DNA from: Betaproteobacteria bacterium
Lineage (GTDB): Bacteria > Pseudomonadota > Gammaproteobacteria > Burkholderiales > Burkholderiaceae_E
Assembly: GCA_016868375.1 (NCBI GenBank)
Contig: VGHA01000027.1
Location: 1 to 38,046 of the forward strand
Reading direction: 5' to 3'
DNA: 38,046 nt
The notes under the pieces were generated by a model. That model saw only the letters and a program-made list of their open reading frames with translations, was not told the DNA's origin and ran no database searches. The first letter of the stretch is position 1. Every line of letters starts with the position of its first letter. Below, one piece after another: positions 7,994 through 16,010 of the stretch. The position numbers were made by a program, and so were the translations under genes.

Positions 7994-8629
7994 TCAGGCA
8001 TTCTCAAGAACCACGCCCTCGAGCAGATTCGCGACGTCTTCGCACTTGTCGCTGACCGCTTCAAGCAGCTCGTAGATCTGCTTGAGCTTGATCAGCTGGC
8101 GCACATCGCTTTCGTCGCGAAACAGCTTGGACATCCCCGCGCGCATGACCCGGTCGGCGTCGGATTCGAGCTGATCGATTTCGCGGCAAAGCTTCAGGAT
8201 GGCTTCGGCATTGTCCATGGAGGGCAACATTCGCACTGCCATCTGCACGCGCTTGCAACACATTTCATTGAGTTCGGCGAGTTGCTGCGCTTCGGGCGTG
8301 ATGCGCTGCAGGTCGTAGAGCATGGCCGACTCGGCCACGTCCTGGATCAGGTCCAGGATGTCGTCCATGTTCGATATCAGTTTGTGGATGTCGTCGCGAT
8401 CGAACGGCGTGACGAAGGTCTTGTGCAGCAGTGCAACGGTTTCGTGGGTGATTCGGTCGGCGCTCTTTTCGACTGTTTCAATCCGGTCGATATGCGTTCG
8501 CCGGCTGGCTACGTCGCTGTACTGCCGCATCAGCTCGGCCAGCGCCTCGCTGCCCGCGATGATTTCGTCGGCATGCCGATTGAACAGGTCAAAAAAGCGG
8601 CCCTCTCGGGGCATCAATCGTCCAAACAT
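7994..8629 (-). CDS. DUF47 family phosphate-transport accessory protein (PhoU-like)
   Basis: A 211-residue all-helical cytosolic protein. DUF47 members resemble PhoU and are almost always encoded just before a Pit-type transporter, as here. The N-terminus (MFGRLMPREGRFFDLFNRHA) and the acidic, metal-binding-type helices (DDIHKLISNMDDILDLIQDV and HETVALLHKTFVTPFDRDDI) match the family. It probably modulates Pit activity or phosphate sensing. A GGGAAA ribosome site precedes the ATG at 8629. The 135 bases upstream (8630-8764) separate it from the DUF1841 gene and should hold its promoter; I could not identify boxes with confidence. Confidence 0.92.
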   Translation of the reverse strand: MFGRLMPREGRFFDLFNRHADEIIAGSEALAELMRQYSDVASRRTHIDRIETVEKSADRITHETVALLHKTFVTPFDRDDIHKLISNMDDILDLIQDVAESAMLYDLQRITPEAQQLAELNEMCCKRVQMAVRMLPSMDNAEAILKLCREIDQLESDADRVMRAGMSKLFRDESDVRQLIKLKQIYELLEAVSDKCEDVANLLEGVVLENA

Positions 8630-8764
8630 CGTTTTTCCCGTATCTGGGGCGCCCTGCGGTAGGTGTTACGCAAACTGGCCGGGTGAACGACACACCGCGC
8701 ACGCAGCGGTGCAGAGCAAAAGCCCGCCGAAGGTTAACAGAAAGCGCCTGACCGCCGAATTCAA

Positions 8765-9211
8765 CTAAGGGGTTGCCGGGCGGGTGCTGGCGCGGCGGTT
8801 CAGACATTCAACATAGGCCTCGCCATCGGGGGGGCGGCCAGTTCTTTGTGCCTGCCACAGCACCTCGCCCAGACATTCCATGACCTGGTGTGCGGCCGAA
8901 TGCGGGTCGCCTGATTGACTGGCCAGTCGCTCCCAGGCGGCGCGGATTCCGGGCGGCTGGTCGATTGACAACTGCTCGGTAATGGCCAGATGCATCGACA
9001 GATGCAGGAAGGGATTGCCACGACCGTCGGCGGCGTCGAAGCGTTCGTTGACCGCATGCTCGGGATTGTTCAAGAGCGCGTGGTATTCGGGGTGTGCTTC
9101 GATCCAATCTGAGGCGATTGCCTCGATGGGCGACAGGGGCTCACGGGCCAGGCGCTTCTTTTGCGTGTCGCAGAAGAAGCGCCGCACGTCGTGCTGAGAG
9201 GGGTCAAACAT
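8765..9211 (-). CDS. DUF1841 family protein, function unknown
   Basis: A 148-residue soluble protein, almost entirely helical by composition, matching the proteobacterial DUF1841 family: MFDPSQHDVRRFFCDTQKK at the start and HPEYHALLNNPE followed by GNPFLHLSMHLAI. The frame opens at 9316, but that extension overlaps nth; the ATG at 9211 has a GGGAAG ribosome site and begins where family similarity begins. It lies 14 bases downstream of nth and ends the minus-strand run fdxA - fusion oxidoreductase - phaZ - rnfB-like - nth - DUF1841. No biochemical function is known to me; the association with nth is common in betaproteobacteria. Confidence 0.88.
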   Translation of the reverse strand: MFDPSQHDVRRFFCDTQKKRLAREPLSPIEAIASDWIEAHPEYHALLNNPEHAVNERFDAADGRGNPFLHLSMHLAITEQLSIDQPPGIRAAWERLASQSGDPHSAAHQVMECLGEVLWQAQRTGRPPDGEAYVECLNRRASTRPATP

Positions 9212-9225
9212 GGTGGCTTCCCGTG

Positions 9226-9873
9226 CTAGGTCTGCGTGGGCGCGGGTGTTTTGCGCCGGAACTCGCAGTCGTCGCGGATCAGGCAGCGCCAGCACTCGGG
9301 CTTTCTCGCCTTGCACACATAGCGGCCATGCAGGATCAGCCAGTGATGGGCATCCTGCTGAAACGCTTCGGGCACCAGTTTGACCAGCCGATTCTCAACT
9401 TCAAGCGGTGTGCGCCCCGGCGCGATTCCGGTTCGATTGGAGACACGAAATATATGGGTGTCGACCGCCATGGTGGGCTGTCCAAACGCGGTGTTCAGCA
9501 CCACATTGGCGGTTTTTCGGCCCACACCGGGCAGCGCTTCCAACGACTCACGATTGGCGGGTACCTCGCCGCCATGCTGCTCGATAAGCAGCGCACAGGT
9601 CTGCAGCAGATGCCGGGCCTTTGAGCGATAGAGTCCGATGGTGCGAATGAATTCGCACAGACCCGCCTCGCCAAGCGCAAGAATGCTGGCGGGCGTGCGC
9701 GCCACGGCAAACAGCTTGCGGGTGGCAATGTTCACGCTGCGATCAGTGGCCTGTGCCGACAACAGCACCGCCACCAGAAGTTCAAACGGCGTGGAATATT
9801 CAAGTTCGGTGGTCGGATGCGGATTTTCGCTCCGAAGCCGGCTGAAGATCCTGATGCGTTTTTCGCGGTTCAC
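9226..9873 (-). CDS. nth: Endonuclease III, DNA glycosylase/AP lyase
   Basis: A 215-residue base-excision repair enzyme that removes oxidised pyrimidines and cleaves the abasic site. The helix-hairpin-helix LPGVGRKTANVV carries the catalytic lysine Lys120, and Asp138 in AVDTHIFRV is the second catalytic residue; both fall at the E. coli numbering. The C-terminal [4Fe-4S] loop is complete with Cys187, Cys194, Cys197 and Cys203 (C-X6-C-X2-C-X5-C). The start codon is GTG at 9873. It lies 17 bases after the RnfB-like gene; the pairing of nth with an rnf-type gene also occurs in enterobacteria. Confidence 0.97.
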   Translation of the reverse strand: MNREKRIRIFSRLRSENPHPTTELEYSTPFELLVAVLLSAQATDRSVNIATRKLFAVARTPASILALGEAGLCEFIRTIGLYRSKARHLLQTCALLIEQHGGEVPANRESLEALPGVGRKTANVVLNTAFGQPTMAVDTHIFRVSNRTGIAPGRTPLEVENRLVKLVPEAFQQDAHHWLILHGRYVCKARKPECWRCLIRDDCEFRRKTPAPTQT

Positions 9874-9890
9874 GAGGGGTACCCTGCCGC

Positions 9891-10562
9891 TTAGCCGGTG
9901 CCAGGGTTGCGAGCGGCGCGCTCGGCTGCCCGTGCCCGCGCACGGGCGAGTGCCGCTTCAATGACAGCGCGTTTACGCTCGGTTTCGGCGTCGGCAGCCT
10001 CGGTCTCAAGTGCGTCGAGCTTGGCGCTGGCGCGGGTGGTCAGTCGCTGATCGCGCTCGCCGGCGACGCGCGCCAGACGACGCGCCCGCGCGTGGTACCG
10101 GTCGCGAGCGCCCCGTTGTTCGCCCGCACTCCAGACCGGTTCGGGCTGCGGTGTGAGCGGCTCAATGACGATGCAATCAACCGGGCAGGGCGGAACGCAA
10201 AGATCACATCCCGTACACAGTGATGCAATCACGGTATGCATCCGCTTGCTTGCACCGATGATCGCATCGACCGGGCAGGCCTGAATGCACTTGGTGCAGC
10301 CGATGCAGTGCTCGGCTTCGATGCGAGCAACACTGCGCGGTCCTTCAAAGCCACAGGCGGGATCCAGCGCAATCACCGGTACGCCCAACAGTGCCGCCAG
10401 GCGCCCGACACCTTCGGAACCGCCAGGTGGGCACCGGTTGATGGGCGCTTCACCGCGGGCCATCGCTTCGGCATAAGGCCGGCATCCCGAATAGCCGCAG
10501 CGGCGGCATTGCGTCTGCGGCAGCAGTTCGTCGATTGCCTCAGCGGAGGGGCGCGGCATCAT
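9891..10562 (-). CDS. RnfB-like iron-sulfur protein lacking the membrane anchor
   Basis: A 223-residue protein with RnfB domain order but no N-terminal transmembrane helix. Residues 19-44 form the RnfB-type [4Fe-4S] module (Cys19, Cys22, Cys27, Cys44). Two ferredoxin motifs follow: Cys86, Cys89, Cys92, Cys96 and Cys116, Cys119, Cys122, Cys126, each C-X2-C-X2-C-X3-CP. The tail from about residue 145 is a basic and alanine-rich helix, probably coiled-coil. RnfB normally passes electrons from ferredoxin or NADH in the membrane Rnf complex, but no other rnf gene is nearby, so it likely acts as a soluble electron carrier. Two adjacent ATG codons (10562, 10559) can start it; neither has a good ribosome site. 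Confidence 0.85.
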   Translation of the reverse strand: MMPRPSAEAIDELLPQTQCRRCGYSGCRPYAEAMARGEAPINRCPPGGSEGVGRLAALLGVPVIALDPACGFEGPRSVARIEAEHCIGCTKCIQACPVDAIIGASKRMHTVIASLCTGCDLCVPPCPVDCIVIEPLTPQPEPVWSAGEQRGARDRYHARARRLARVAGERDQRLTTRASAKLDALETEAADAETERKRAVIEAALARARARAAERAARNPGTG

Positions 10563-10603
10563 GCTGCGGCGATGGTGAAACCGGGTAAAGCGAAACGAGA
10601 CAG

Positions 10604-11878
10604 TCAGCGCCCGGCGCTGGCCTTGCCTCGCTGCTCATGCTCGGCAATAAAGGTGCGCACTTCGGGATAGATCTTTTCGCGCCAACGGCGTCCACTGAAA
10701 ATGCCGTAGTGCCCGGCGCCTTCGGCGGTCAGGTGCCGCTGCCACTCGCGCGGGATGCGCGTGCAGAGGTCGTGTGCCGCCTGCGTCTGTCCCGAGCCCG
10801 AGATGTCATCGAGCTCACCCTCGATGGTGAACAGCGCAACGGTGCGAATGGCCGATGGATCGACGCGCAGCGTTTTGCCCTCGAAGCGAACATCCCACTT
10901 GCCCAGCGGCAGGGCGTGCTGCTGGAACACCGTGCGGATGGTGTCCAGGTAGTACTCGGCGGGCAGGTCAAGGACCGCGTTGTATTCGTCATAGAACCTG
11001 CGGTGGGCTTCCGCATCTTCCATGTCACCGCGAACCAGATCGAGGTAGTAGTCCCAGTGTGAATTGAGGTGCCGGTCGGGATTCATTGCGACAAACCCCG
11101 CATGCTGCAGAAAGCCCGGGTAGACCTGCCGCCCCACGCCAGGATAGCGACCGGGCACGCGATAGATCACGTTACGTTCAAACCAGGTGTAGTTGCGTCG
11201 CTGGGCCAGCGCGTTCACCTCGGTGGGGTTGCGGCGCGTATCGATGGGGCCGCCCATCATCGTCATGCTGAGCGGCTGATGCGGATCGCGGATTTGCGCA
11301 AGGAGCGATACCGCGGCCAGCACCGGTACCGTAGGCTGGCACACCGATACCAGATGGACCTGTGGACCCAGGTGGCGGATAAAGTCGATGGCATAGCCAA
11401 CATAGTCGTCGAGATGGAAGGGCCCTTCGGAGACGGGCACCATCCGGGCGTCGATCCAGTCGGTGACGAACACATTGTGATGCGGCAGCAGGGCGCGCAC
11501 CGTGTCACGCAACAACGTGGCGTGATGCCCTGAGAGCGGCGCGAACATCAGGACCGTGGGGTCTGACGAACGGCGGCGCAGCTGACTGGGCAGCAGCCTT
11601 TCGAACTTCAGCAGTCGGCAGAACGGCCGTGCGATCTCGATTCGCTCGACCACGCTGACGGGCTGCCCGTCGATCACCGTTTCATCGATTTCGAAAGTGG
11701 GCTTTTCGTACTCTTTGCCCAGGCGGTGCAGAAGCTCAAGGCCCGCTGAAACGCGATTGGCAAACGGCGTGTAGGCAAGCGGGCTGTACGGATTGGTGTA
11801 GAGCTGGCTGACTGAGTCAGCCCAGCTCGACAACGGCTGAAGCACTGCGCGCTGTGCTTCACGGAGGTGGTAGAGCAT
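10604..11878 (-). CDS. phaZ: Intracellular poly(3-hydroxybutyrate) depolymerase
   Basis: A 424-residue enzyme that degrades native PHB granules inside the cell. It has the PhaZ N-terminus ([16 protein letters not shown]...) and the pseudo-lipase box SVCQPTVP, in which Cys180 replaces the usual serine nucleophile, as in Ralstonia PhaZ1. Further conserved stretches are [25 protein letters not shown], the acid region GELDDISG and the histidine region [13 protein letters not shown]. The ATG at 11878 was chosen over the upstream frame opening at 11926 because GGGAGAG lies at the right distance. It follows the 1188-residue oxidoreductase by 52 bases. Together with the granule-type gene at 31749 it indicates a PHA-storing organism. 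Confidence 0.95.
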   Translation of the reverse strand: MLYHLREAQRAVLQPLSSWADSVSQLYTNPYSPLAYTPFANRVSAGLELLHRLGKEYEKPTFEIDETVIDGQPVSVVERIEIARPFCRLLKFERLLPSQLRRRSSDPTVLMFAPLSGHHATLLRDTVRALLPHHNVFVTDWIDARMVPVSEGPFHLDDYVGYAIDFIRHLGPQVHLVSVCQPTVPVLAAVSLLAQIRDPHQPLSMTMMGGPIDTRRNPTEVNALAQRRNYTWFERNVIYRVPGRYPGVGRQVYPGFLQHAGFVAMNPDRHLNSHWDYYLDLVRGDMEDAEAHRRFYDEYNAVLDLPAEYYLDTIRTVFQQHALPLGKWDVRFEGKTLRVDPSAIRTVALFTIEGELDDISGSGQTQAAHDLCTRIPREWQRHLTAEGAGHYGIFSGRRWREKIYPEVRTFIAEHEQRGKASAGR

Positions 11879-11930
11879 CTGTCTCTCCCGCTTCGGAACT
11901 GCCGGATTCTGCCCGAAATCGTGCAACGCG

Positions 11931-14900
11931 TCAGACGCGGCTGGGATGCCCCGTGCGTCGCAGATTCTCGGCGAGCCAGGCGGCGCCCTGTTTTTCCTGC
12001 AGTGAATTTTGCGTAAGGCGCTGATTGAGCGCGGCGAAATCGACCTGATCGAGCGGCTGATCCTGGTTAAAGCACGAGAAGACGTAGCTGATGCGGCCAG
12101 TTTGCGGATCGCGGTGCGGTTGCAGGCACTGTGCGCAGACTTCTTTCATCATGCACTGCATCGGCGAGTTGATGGAGCCAAACGCCTGATGGTTGGGCGG
12201 CAGCACATTGGCGAGCGCCTCATGACGGGCGCGCGCGACAGCCGCCATCATGCGGTCAGATCCGATGGCGATCAGACGGTCGGCATCGTGCAACCGTGGC
12301 GAGCCTGGCGCTGCATCGAGTGATCCGTTGGCCCAGGCTTTCATTGCCTCGACGATATTGCCGACGTAGGTGCGGTCTTGAGGTCGGGTGGGCGCAAAGC
12401 CGGGTGCTTCGTCGCTGCACCAGACCACGACGTCGGCGGCGGCCTCGATTTCTTCCACTTTATAGCGGTCGATCAGCTTCTTGTAGCCGGCGAAATAGAG
12501 CACCTTTGAGCCGCACGAACGGAAGGCGGCCCCGATTGAAAACAGCACAGCATTGCCCAGGCCACCGCCCACCAGCACGACGGTTTCGTCGCCTTCGATT
12601 TCGGTGGGGGCGCCGGTGGGGCCCATCAGGATGACCGGCTCGCCAGGTTGCAGCAGCGCGCAGAGGTTTGAAGATCCGCCCATTTCAAGCACGATCGTGG
12701 ACACCAGTCCGCGTTCGCGGTCGACCCATGCGCCGGTAAGCGCGAGCCCTTCCATGACCAGCCGGGTGCGATGTCCGCCAAAATCAACCACTGGTGCAAG
12801 CGCTTCGAAATTCTGCAGTCGATAAAATTGGCCAGGCTCGAATCGCTGCGCCGCCAACGGTGCATGGACCACCACCTCGACGATGGTTGGGGTCAGCCGA
12901 ACGACCCGCTCGACGCGAGCACGCAGAAGACCATTGATATGGGTGGCAAACGCGTCGTGCGACAGCGGCGAGGCGGCCGCCCGCTGGCTGAGTACCCGTG
13001 AGACCACCGGGTAGCCCTGACGCGCTGATCCCATGGCTTTGACGACATTGCCAAAATAGCTGGGATGCAGATCGCCAAAGAACGACACCATGCGGCCATC
13101 GTCAGCGCGTGCGAGCAGAACACGCGCCTCGGCGGGTTTGCTGGATGAGAACTCGGGCTTGACCGGCTCGCCGTGTTCGTCGACCGCCTGGAAATATTTG
13201 CCGTCAAGATGAAAGTGCGTCGCGTCTTCGCGTGCCAGCACGGTGTTGGGCTGGGTACCTGCCGCAACGAAGATGGTGCGTGCTGGCCAGTTGACCAGCG
13301 CGTTGTCGCCCTGAGCATTCGACCAACGGCCGTCTTCGGCGCGGATCTGCCGCGCGAGCGTGATGGATTGCGCCGCGCCGCGCGCGTCGACATCGATTCG
13401 TCGCGGGTCGACACATTCGGCAAACCGGATGCCTTCCTCCAGGGCCTTTTCGACCTCTTCGTGATTGAGCGTGTACGACGGACTGTCGACCATTCGCTTG
13501 CGATAGGCCAGCGTGACGCCGCCCCATTGCTGGATCAGCTCGATGATGCGGGCCGGGCGGTTCTGCGCTGCGGCAGCTTCACGCTCGGCGCGAATCGCCT
13601 GGCCATGAAGGAGGAATTCTTCAGCGACTTCACGCTCTTCCGCGCTCCAGTTTGACCGTACCGACGATTCGCTGGCCAGCGCAACCAGCGCTTCGTGCCG
13701 GGACAGAAACTTTTCGACCTGCACGGTGTAATACGCAAGCGACTCGGTGGCGGTATCAACCGCCGTGAGGCCGCCGCCGATGACGACCACCGGAAGGCGG
13801 ATCTGCATGTTGGCAAGCGAATCGTCTTTGGCGGCACCGGTAAGCTGCAACGCCATCAGAAAATCGCTTGCAGTGCGTACGCCCCGGGCCAGACCATTCG
13901 GGATGTCGAGCACTGTGGGCTTGCCTGCGCCCATGGCGAGTGCCACGTGATCGAAGCCGAGTTTCCAGGCATCCGCGAGGGTGAGCGTCCCGCCAAAGCG
14001 CACGCCTCCGATGAGCGTGAATTGCGCTCGCCGCTCAAGCAGCAGCCGGATGACCTTGAGAAAGTTTTTGTTCCAGCGAACGGTAATACCGTATTCAGCG
14101 ACGCCGCCAAACCCTGCCATCAGCCGATCGTCGAGCGACTCCCAAAGCGTTTCAATGTGCTCGATCGGCTCAAAGGCCACGCGCTCGCCGGGCGTTGCGC
14201 CATCGTGGCGCACACCTGCCAGCTCGGGCGGCAGCGGCTCGATCTTGAGTCCGTCGATGCCGACCACCGTGTGGCCATCGTTCATCAGATGGTGGGAGAG
14301 CGTAAAGCCCGCTGGGCCCATGCCTGCGACCAGCACCTTGTGTCCGGTGGCGGCGCGCGGCACCGGCCTGCCCAGATTGAGCGGGTTCCAGCGCGTGAGC
14401 AGCGAATAGATTTCGAAACCCCAGCGCAGTTCGAGCACGTCTTTGAGCGACCGGGTTTCAGCCTGCGGGATATCGACCGGCGTCTGCTTCTGGTAGATGC
14501 AGGCCTTCATGCAATCGTTACAGATGCGATGGCCGGTTGCTGCAGCCATCGGATTGTCGATCGTGATCATGGCGAGCGCGCCAATGGAGTGACCCTGGGT
14601 TTTCAGGATCTGGAACTCCGAGATTCGCTCTTCAAGCGGGCAGCCCGCCATCGTGACGCCGAACACCGTGCGTTTGAACACGACGCTGCCGTCGGCGGCG
14701 GGCTTCTCACGCAGACCGCGCGAACACGAATCCTTGCCCTGCGCGTGGCAGCCGATGCAGTAGTTGGCCTGATCGAGCGCGCCGCGCAGGTCAGTTCCCT
14801 CATCGGTGAGCTGAAAGCCTTTGCGCCGGCGGATGTGCGCCGGATCAATGGTGTGAATGGTGACCGACGATTCGGTTGTGCTGTGGGCGTGGGTGAGCAG

Positions 14901-15497
14901 CGCCCAGGGGTCCACCTTGCCGGGCTGCCTGAACAGAATGCCGTGACCGTGCCGCGCGCGGCCGGCGTCTGTGAGCGTGGCCCACGCGCTGAATCGAAGC
15001 GCGAGATCGATTGAACCAGCGGCCGACTCGCCCTGCTGCTGCCAGTTCAGGACCGCTTCGGCAAACCGCAGTTCCTCGAAAGCTTCCGCGCCCATGAGCG
15101 CTGCAAGCTCGCGCTCGGCAGCCTCGCCATCAAACCCTGCGAGATCCTCGGCGCTGAACTTGAGCATTGCCTGCCGCTTGACGAATTTCCACTTGACCTT
15201 GTAGAGCGGCTCAAGCGCGTGGTGACGACCACGGAGATCGGCGAGCTCTTCGGAGACGCCAAACAGCGCGCCTACGAACGCGTCAATATGGGGCGCCACC
15301 TCAAGCAGTAACGCGGCTTCGTCCTTGGGTGCCAGGGGTTTCCCGGCACCCACCTTCTCGCGCGCGGATCGGAACTTTTCGGCCAGGGCTGGCTCACGCG
15401 CATCGAGCTCGGCGACGAAGCGTTGGTCGATCCGGCGCAGCCCCTCGTTGCTGTAGAGGTCTTCGAAGCGCAGATCCCAGGCAAGCTGGATGGTCAT
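11931..15497 (-). CDS. GltD/NfnB-like flavoprotein fused to a PyrK/NfnA-like ferredoxin reductase module (1188 aa)
   Basis: A large soluble redox protein with three parts. Residues 1 to about 235 are a helical region I do not recognise. Residues 240-850 resemble GltD/NfnB: iron-sulfur cysteines 247, 250, 258, 286 (GCPLEERISEF), 326, 329 and 333; an FAD Rossmann motif GMGPAG at 392-397; and an NADPH motif GGGLTA at 574-579. Residues 855-1188 resemble PyrK/NfnA: a flavin barrel, an NAD-binding GGGLG near 978 and a terminal cysteine set 1115, 1121, 1124, 1142, probably a [2Fe-2S] site, although its spacing (X5, X2, X17) differs from the usual X4, X2. This layout could exchange electrons between NADH, NADPH and ferredoxin. 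It lies nine bases after fdxA, its probable partner. Confidence 0.85.
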   Translation of the reverse strand: MTIQLAWDLRFEDLYSNEGLRRIDQRFVAELDAREPALAEKFRSAREKVGAGKPLAPKDEAALLLEVAPHIDAFVGALFGVSEELADLRGRHHALEPLYKVKWKFVKRQAMLKFSAEDLAGFDGEAAERELAALMGAEAFEELRFAEAVLNWQQQGESAAGSIDLALRFSAWATLTDAGRARHGHGILFRQPGKVDPWALLTHAHSTTESSVTIHTIDPAHIRRRKGFQLTDEGTDLRGALDQANYCIGCHAQGKDSCSRGLREKPAADGSVVFKRTVFGVTMAGCPLEERISEFQILKTQGHSIGALAMITIDNPMAAATGHRICNDCMKACIYQKQTPVDIPQAETRSLKDVLELRWGFEIYSLLTRWNPLNLGRPVPRAATGHKVLVAGMGPAGFTLSHHLMNDGHTVVGIDGLKIEPLPPELAGVRHDGATPGERVAFEPIEHIETLWESLDDRLMAGFGGVAEYGITVRWNKNFLKVIRLLLERRAQFTLIGGVRFGGTLTLADAWKLGFDHVALAMGAGKPTVLDIPNGLARGVRTASDFLMALQLTGAAKDDSLANMQIRLPVVVIGGGLTAVDTATESLAYYTVQVEKFLSRHEALVALASESSVRSNWSAEEREVAEEFLLHGQAIRAEREAAAAQNRPARIIELIQQWGGVTLAYRKRMVDSPSYTLNHEEVEKALEEGIRFAECVDPRRIDVDARGAAQSITLARQIRAEDGRWSNAQGDNALVNWPARTIFVAAGTQPNTVLAREDATHFHLDGKYFQAVDEHGEPVKPEFSSSKPAEARVLLARADDGRMVSFFGDLHPSYFGNVVKAMGSARQGYPVVSRVLSQRAAASPLSHDAFATHINGLLRARVERVVRLTPTIVEVVVHAPLAAQRFEPGQFYRLQNFEALAPVVDFGGHRTRLVMEGLALTGAWVDRERGLVSTIVLEMGGSSNLCALLQPGEPVILMGPTGAPTEIEGDETVVLVGGGLGNAVLFSIGAAFRSCGSKVLYFAGYKKLIDRYKVEEIEAAADVVVWCSDEAPGFAPTRPQDRTYVGNIVEAMKAWANGSLDAAPGSPRLHDADRLIAIGSDRMMAAVARARHEALANVLPPNHQAFGSINSPMQCMMKEVCAQCLQPHRDPQTGRISYVFSCFNQDQPLDQVDFAALNQRLTQNSLQEKQGAAWLAENLRRTGHPSRV

Positions 15498-15506
15498 CGC
15501 AGCGCG

Positions 15507-15833
15507 TCAGCCGCGGTCGAGCTGGTCGAGCTTGCTCTTGACCTCGCGCCACTGCTCGGCATCCGACAGCGCTTCTTTGGTGCGCGTGATGCTGGGCCAG
15601 CCGCTGGCGAGTTCTGCATTGAGCGCGATGAAATGCTGCTGGTCTGCTGGAACGTCTTCCTCGGCCTTGATGGCCTCGACCGGGCACTCGGGAATGCAGA
15701 CTGCGCAGTCGATGCACTCGTCGGGGTCAATCACCAGCATGTTTGGGCCTTCGCGAAAGCAGTCGACGGGACATACATCGACGCAATCGGTGAACTTGCA
15801 GCGGATGCAGGATTCAGTCACCACATGGGTCAT
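15507..15833 (-). CDS. fdxA: Seven-iron ferredoxin FdxA
   Basis: A 108-residue ferredoxin of the Azotobacter FdI type. By position, Cys9, Cys17 and Cys50 should hold the [3Fe-4S] cluster and Cys21, Cys40, Cys43 and Cys46 the [4Fe-4S] cluster; Cys12 and Cys25 are the additional cysteines also found in FdI. The C-terminal extension ([19 protein letters not shown]...) matches the family. It is the first gene of the minus-strand unit, nine bases before the Nfn-like fusion. FdxA proteins carry low-potential electrons. Here it is a candidate donor for the ferredoxin-dependent 6-hydroxynicotinate-reductase homologue encoded divergently, though fdxA is also a widespread general gene. Confidence 0.95.
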   Translation of the reverse strand: MTHVVTESCIRCKFTDCVDVCPVDCFREGPNMLVIDPDECIDCAVCIPECPVEAIKAEEDVPADQQHFIALNAELASGWPSITRTKEALSDAEQWREVKSKLDQLDRG

Positions 15834-15896
15834 GACGGGATTTCCTGGAAGAAGAGCAGGTTGGACAAGCGTTCGAACAGGCGGAGTTCGACCGGA

Positions 15897-15925
15897 TTGA
15901 CGGCGATTCTACCGTGCGATACCTT
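15897..15925 (+). promoter_or_regulatory. Weak candidate promoter of the Mo-hydroxylase/nicotinate-type operon
   Basis: TTGACG (15897-15902) matches five of six -35 bases. At a 17-base spacing, TACCTT (15920-15925) keeps the key T, A and final T of a -10 box. The start point would be near 15932, placing the 18-base palindrome immediately downstream, a usual site for repression by roadblock. The boxes overlap the opposing fdxA promoter candidate. Confidence 0.25.
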
Positions 15926-15933
15926 CGACACAA
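15906..15933 (-). promoter_or_regulatory. Candidate sigma-70 promoter of the fdxA unit
   Basis: On the minus strand a TAGAAT -10 box (15911-15906) is preceded, 16 bases further upstream, by TTGTGT (15933-15928). The -10 matches five of six consensus bases and the -35 three of six. This would start transcription near 15898, about 65 bases before the fdxA ATG. The palindrome at 15939-15956 would lie just upstream of the -35 box. Confidence 0.4.
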
Positions 15934-15938
15934 AACTA

Positions 15939-15956
15939 ATGAAGCCGCGGCTTCAT
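15939..15956. promoter_or_regulatory. 18-bp perfect palindrome, candidate shared operator
   Basis: ATGAAGCCGCGGCTTCAT equals its own reverse complement. It sits near the middle of the 177-base gap between fdxA and the Mo-hydroxylase FAD gene, overlapping neither coding region as annotated. Size and symmetry fit a dimeric helix-turn-helix regulator, for instance the TetR-family protein encoded at 30068. No second copy was noticed in the other intergenic gaps. Confidence 0.6.
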
Positions 15957-15959
15957 AAA

Positions 15960-15982
15960 GCCCCGGCGCAGGCGCCCGGGGC
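15960..15982. other. GC-rich stem-loop in the leader of the plus-strand operon
   Basis: GCCCCGGCG (15960-15968) pairs with CGCC plus GGGGC (15973-15982) around the loop CAGG, giving nine pairs with one bulged C. It lies between the palindrome and the start at 16011. No T-run follows. It may influence message stability or be incidental in GC-rich DNA. Confidence 0.4.
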
Positions 15983-16010
15983 AGCTGCGGTTCACACTCG
16001 GGGACTGATC

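Noticed and set aside
8700-8764. Intrinsic terminator or Pho box upstream of the DUF47-pit genes
   Set aside because: Only one arm of a GCCCGCC-type stem is present and no pair of CTGTCAT-like boxes could be found.
9891-10562. Start of an Rnf membrane complex operon
   Set aside because: Neighbours are nth and phaZ; no rnfA, C, D, G or E genes are present and the protein has no membrane helix.
13695-15014. 439-codon plus-strand open frame inside the Nfn-like fusion gene
   Set aside because: Antisense to conserved cysteine and Rossmann motifs of the real gene; composition rich in His and Arg, no domain.
15423-16010. Upstream extension of the Mo-hydroxylase FAD gene
   Set aside because: The extension is antisense to fdxA and lacks family similarity; the ATG at 16011 fits the domain start.
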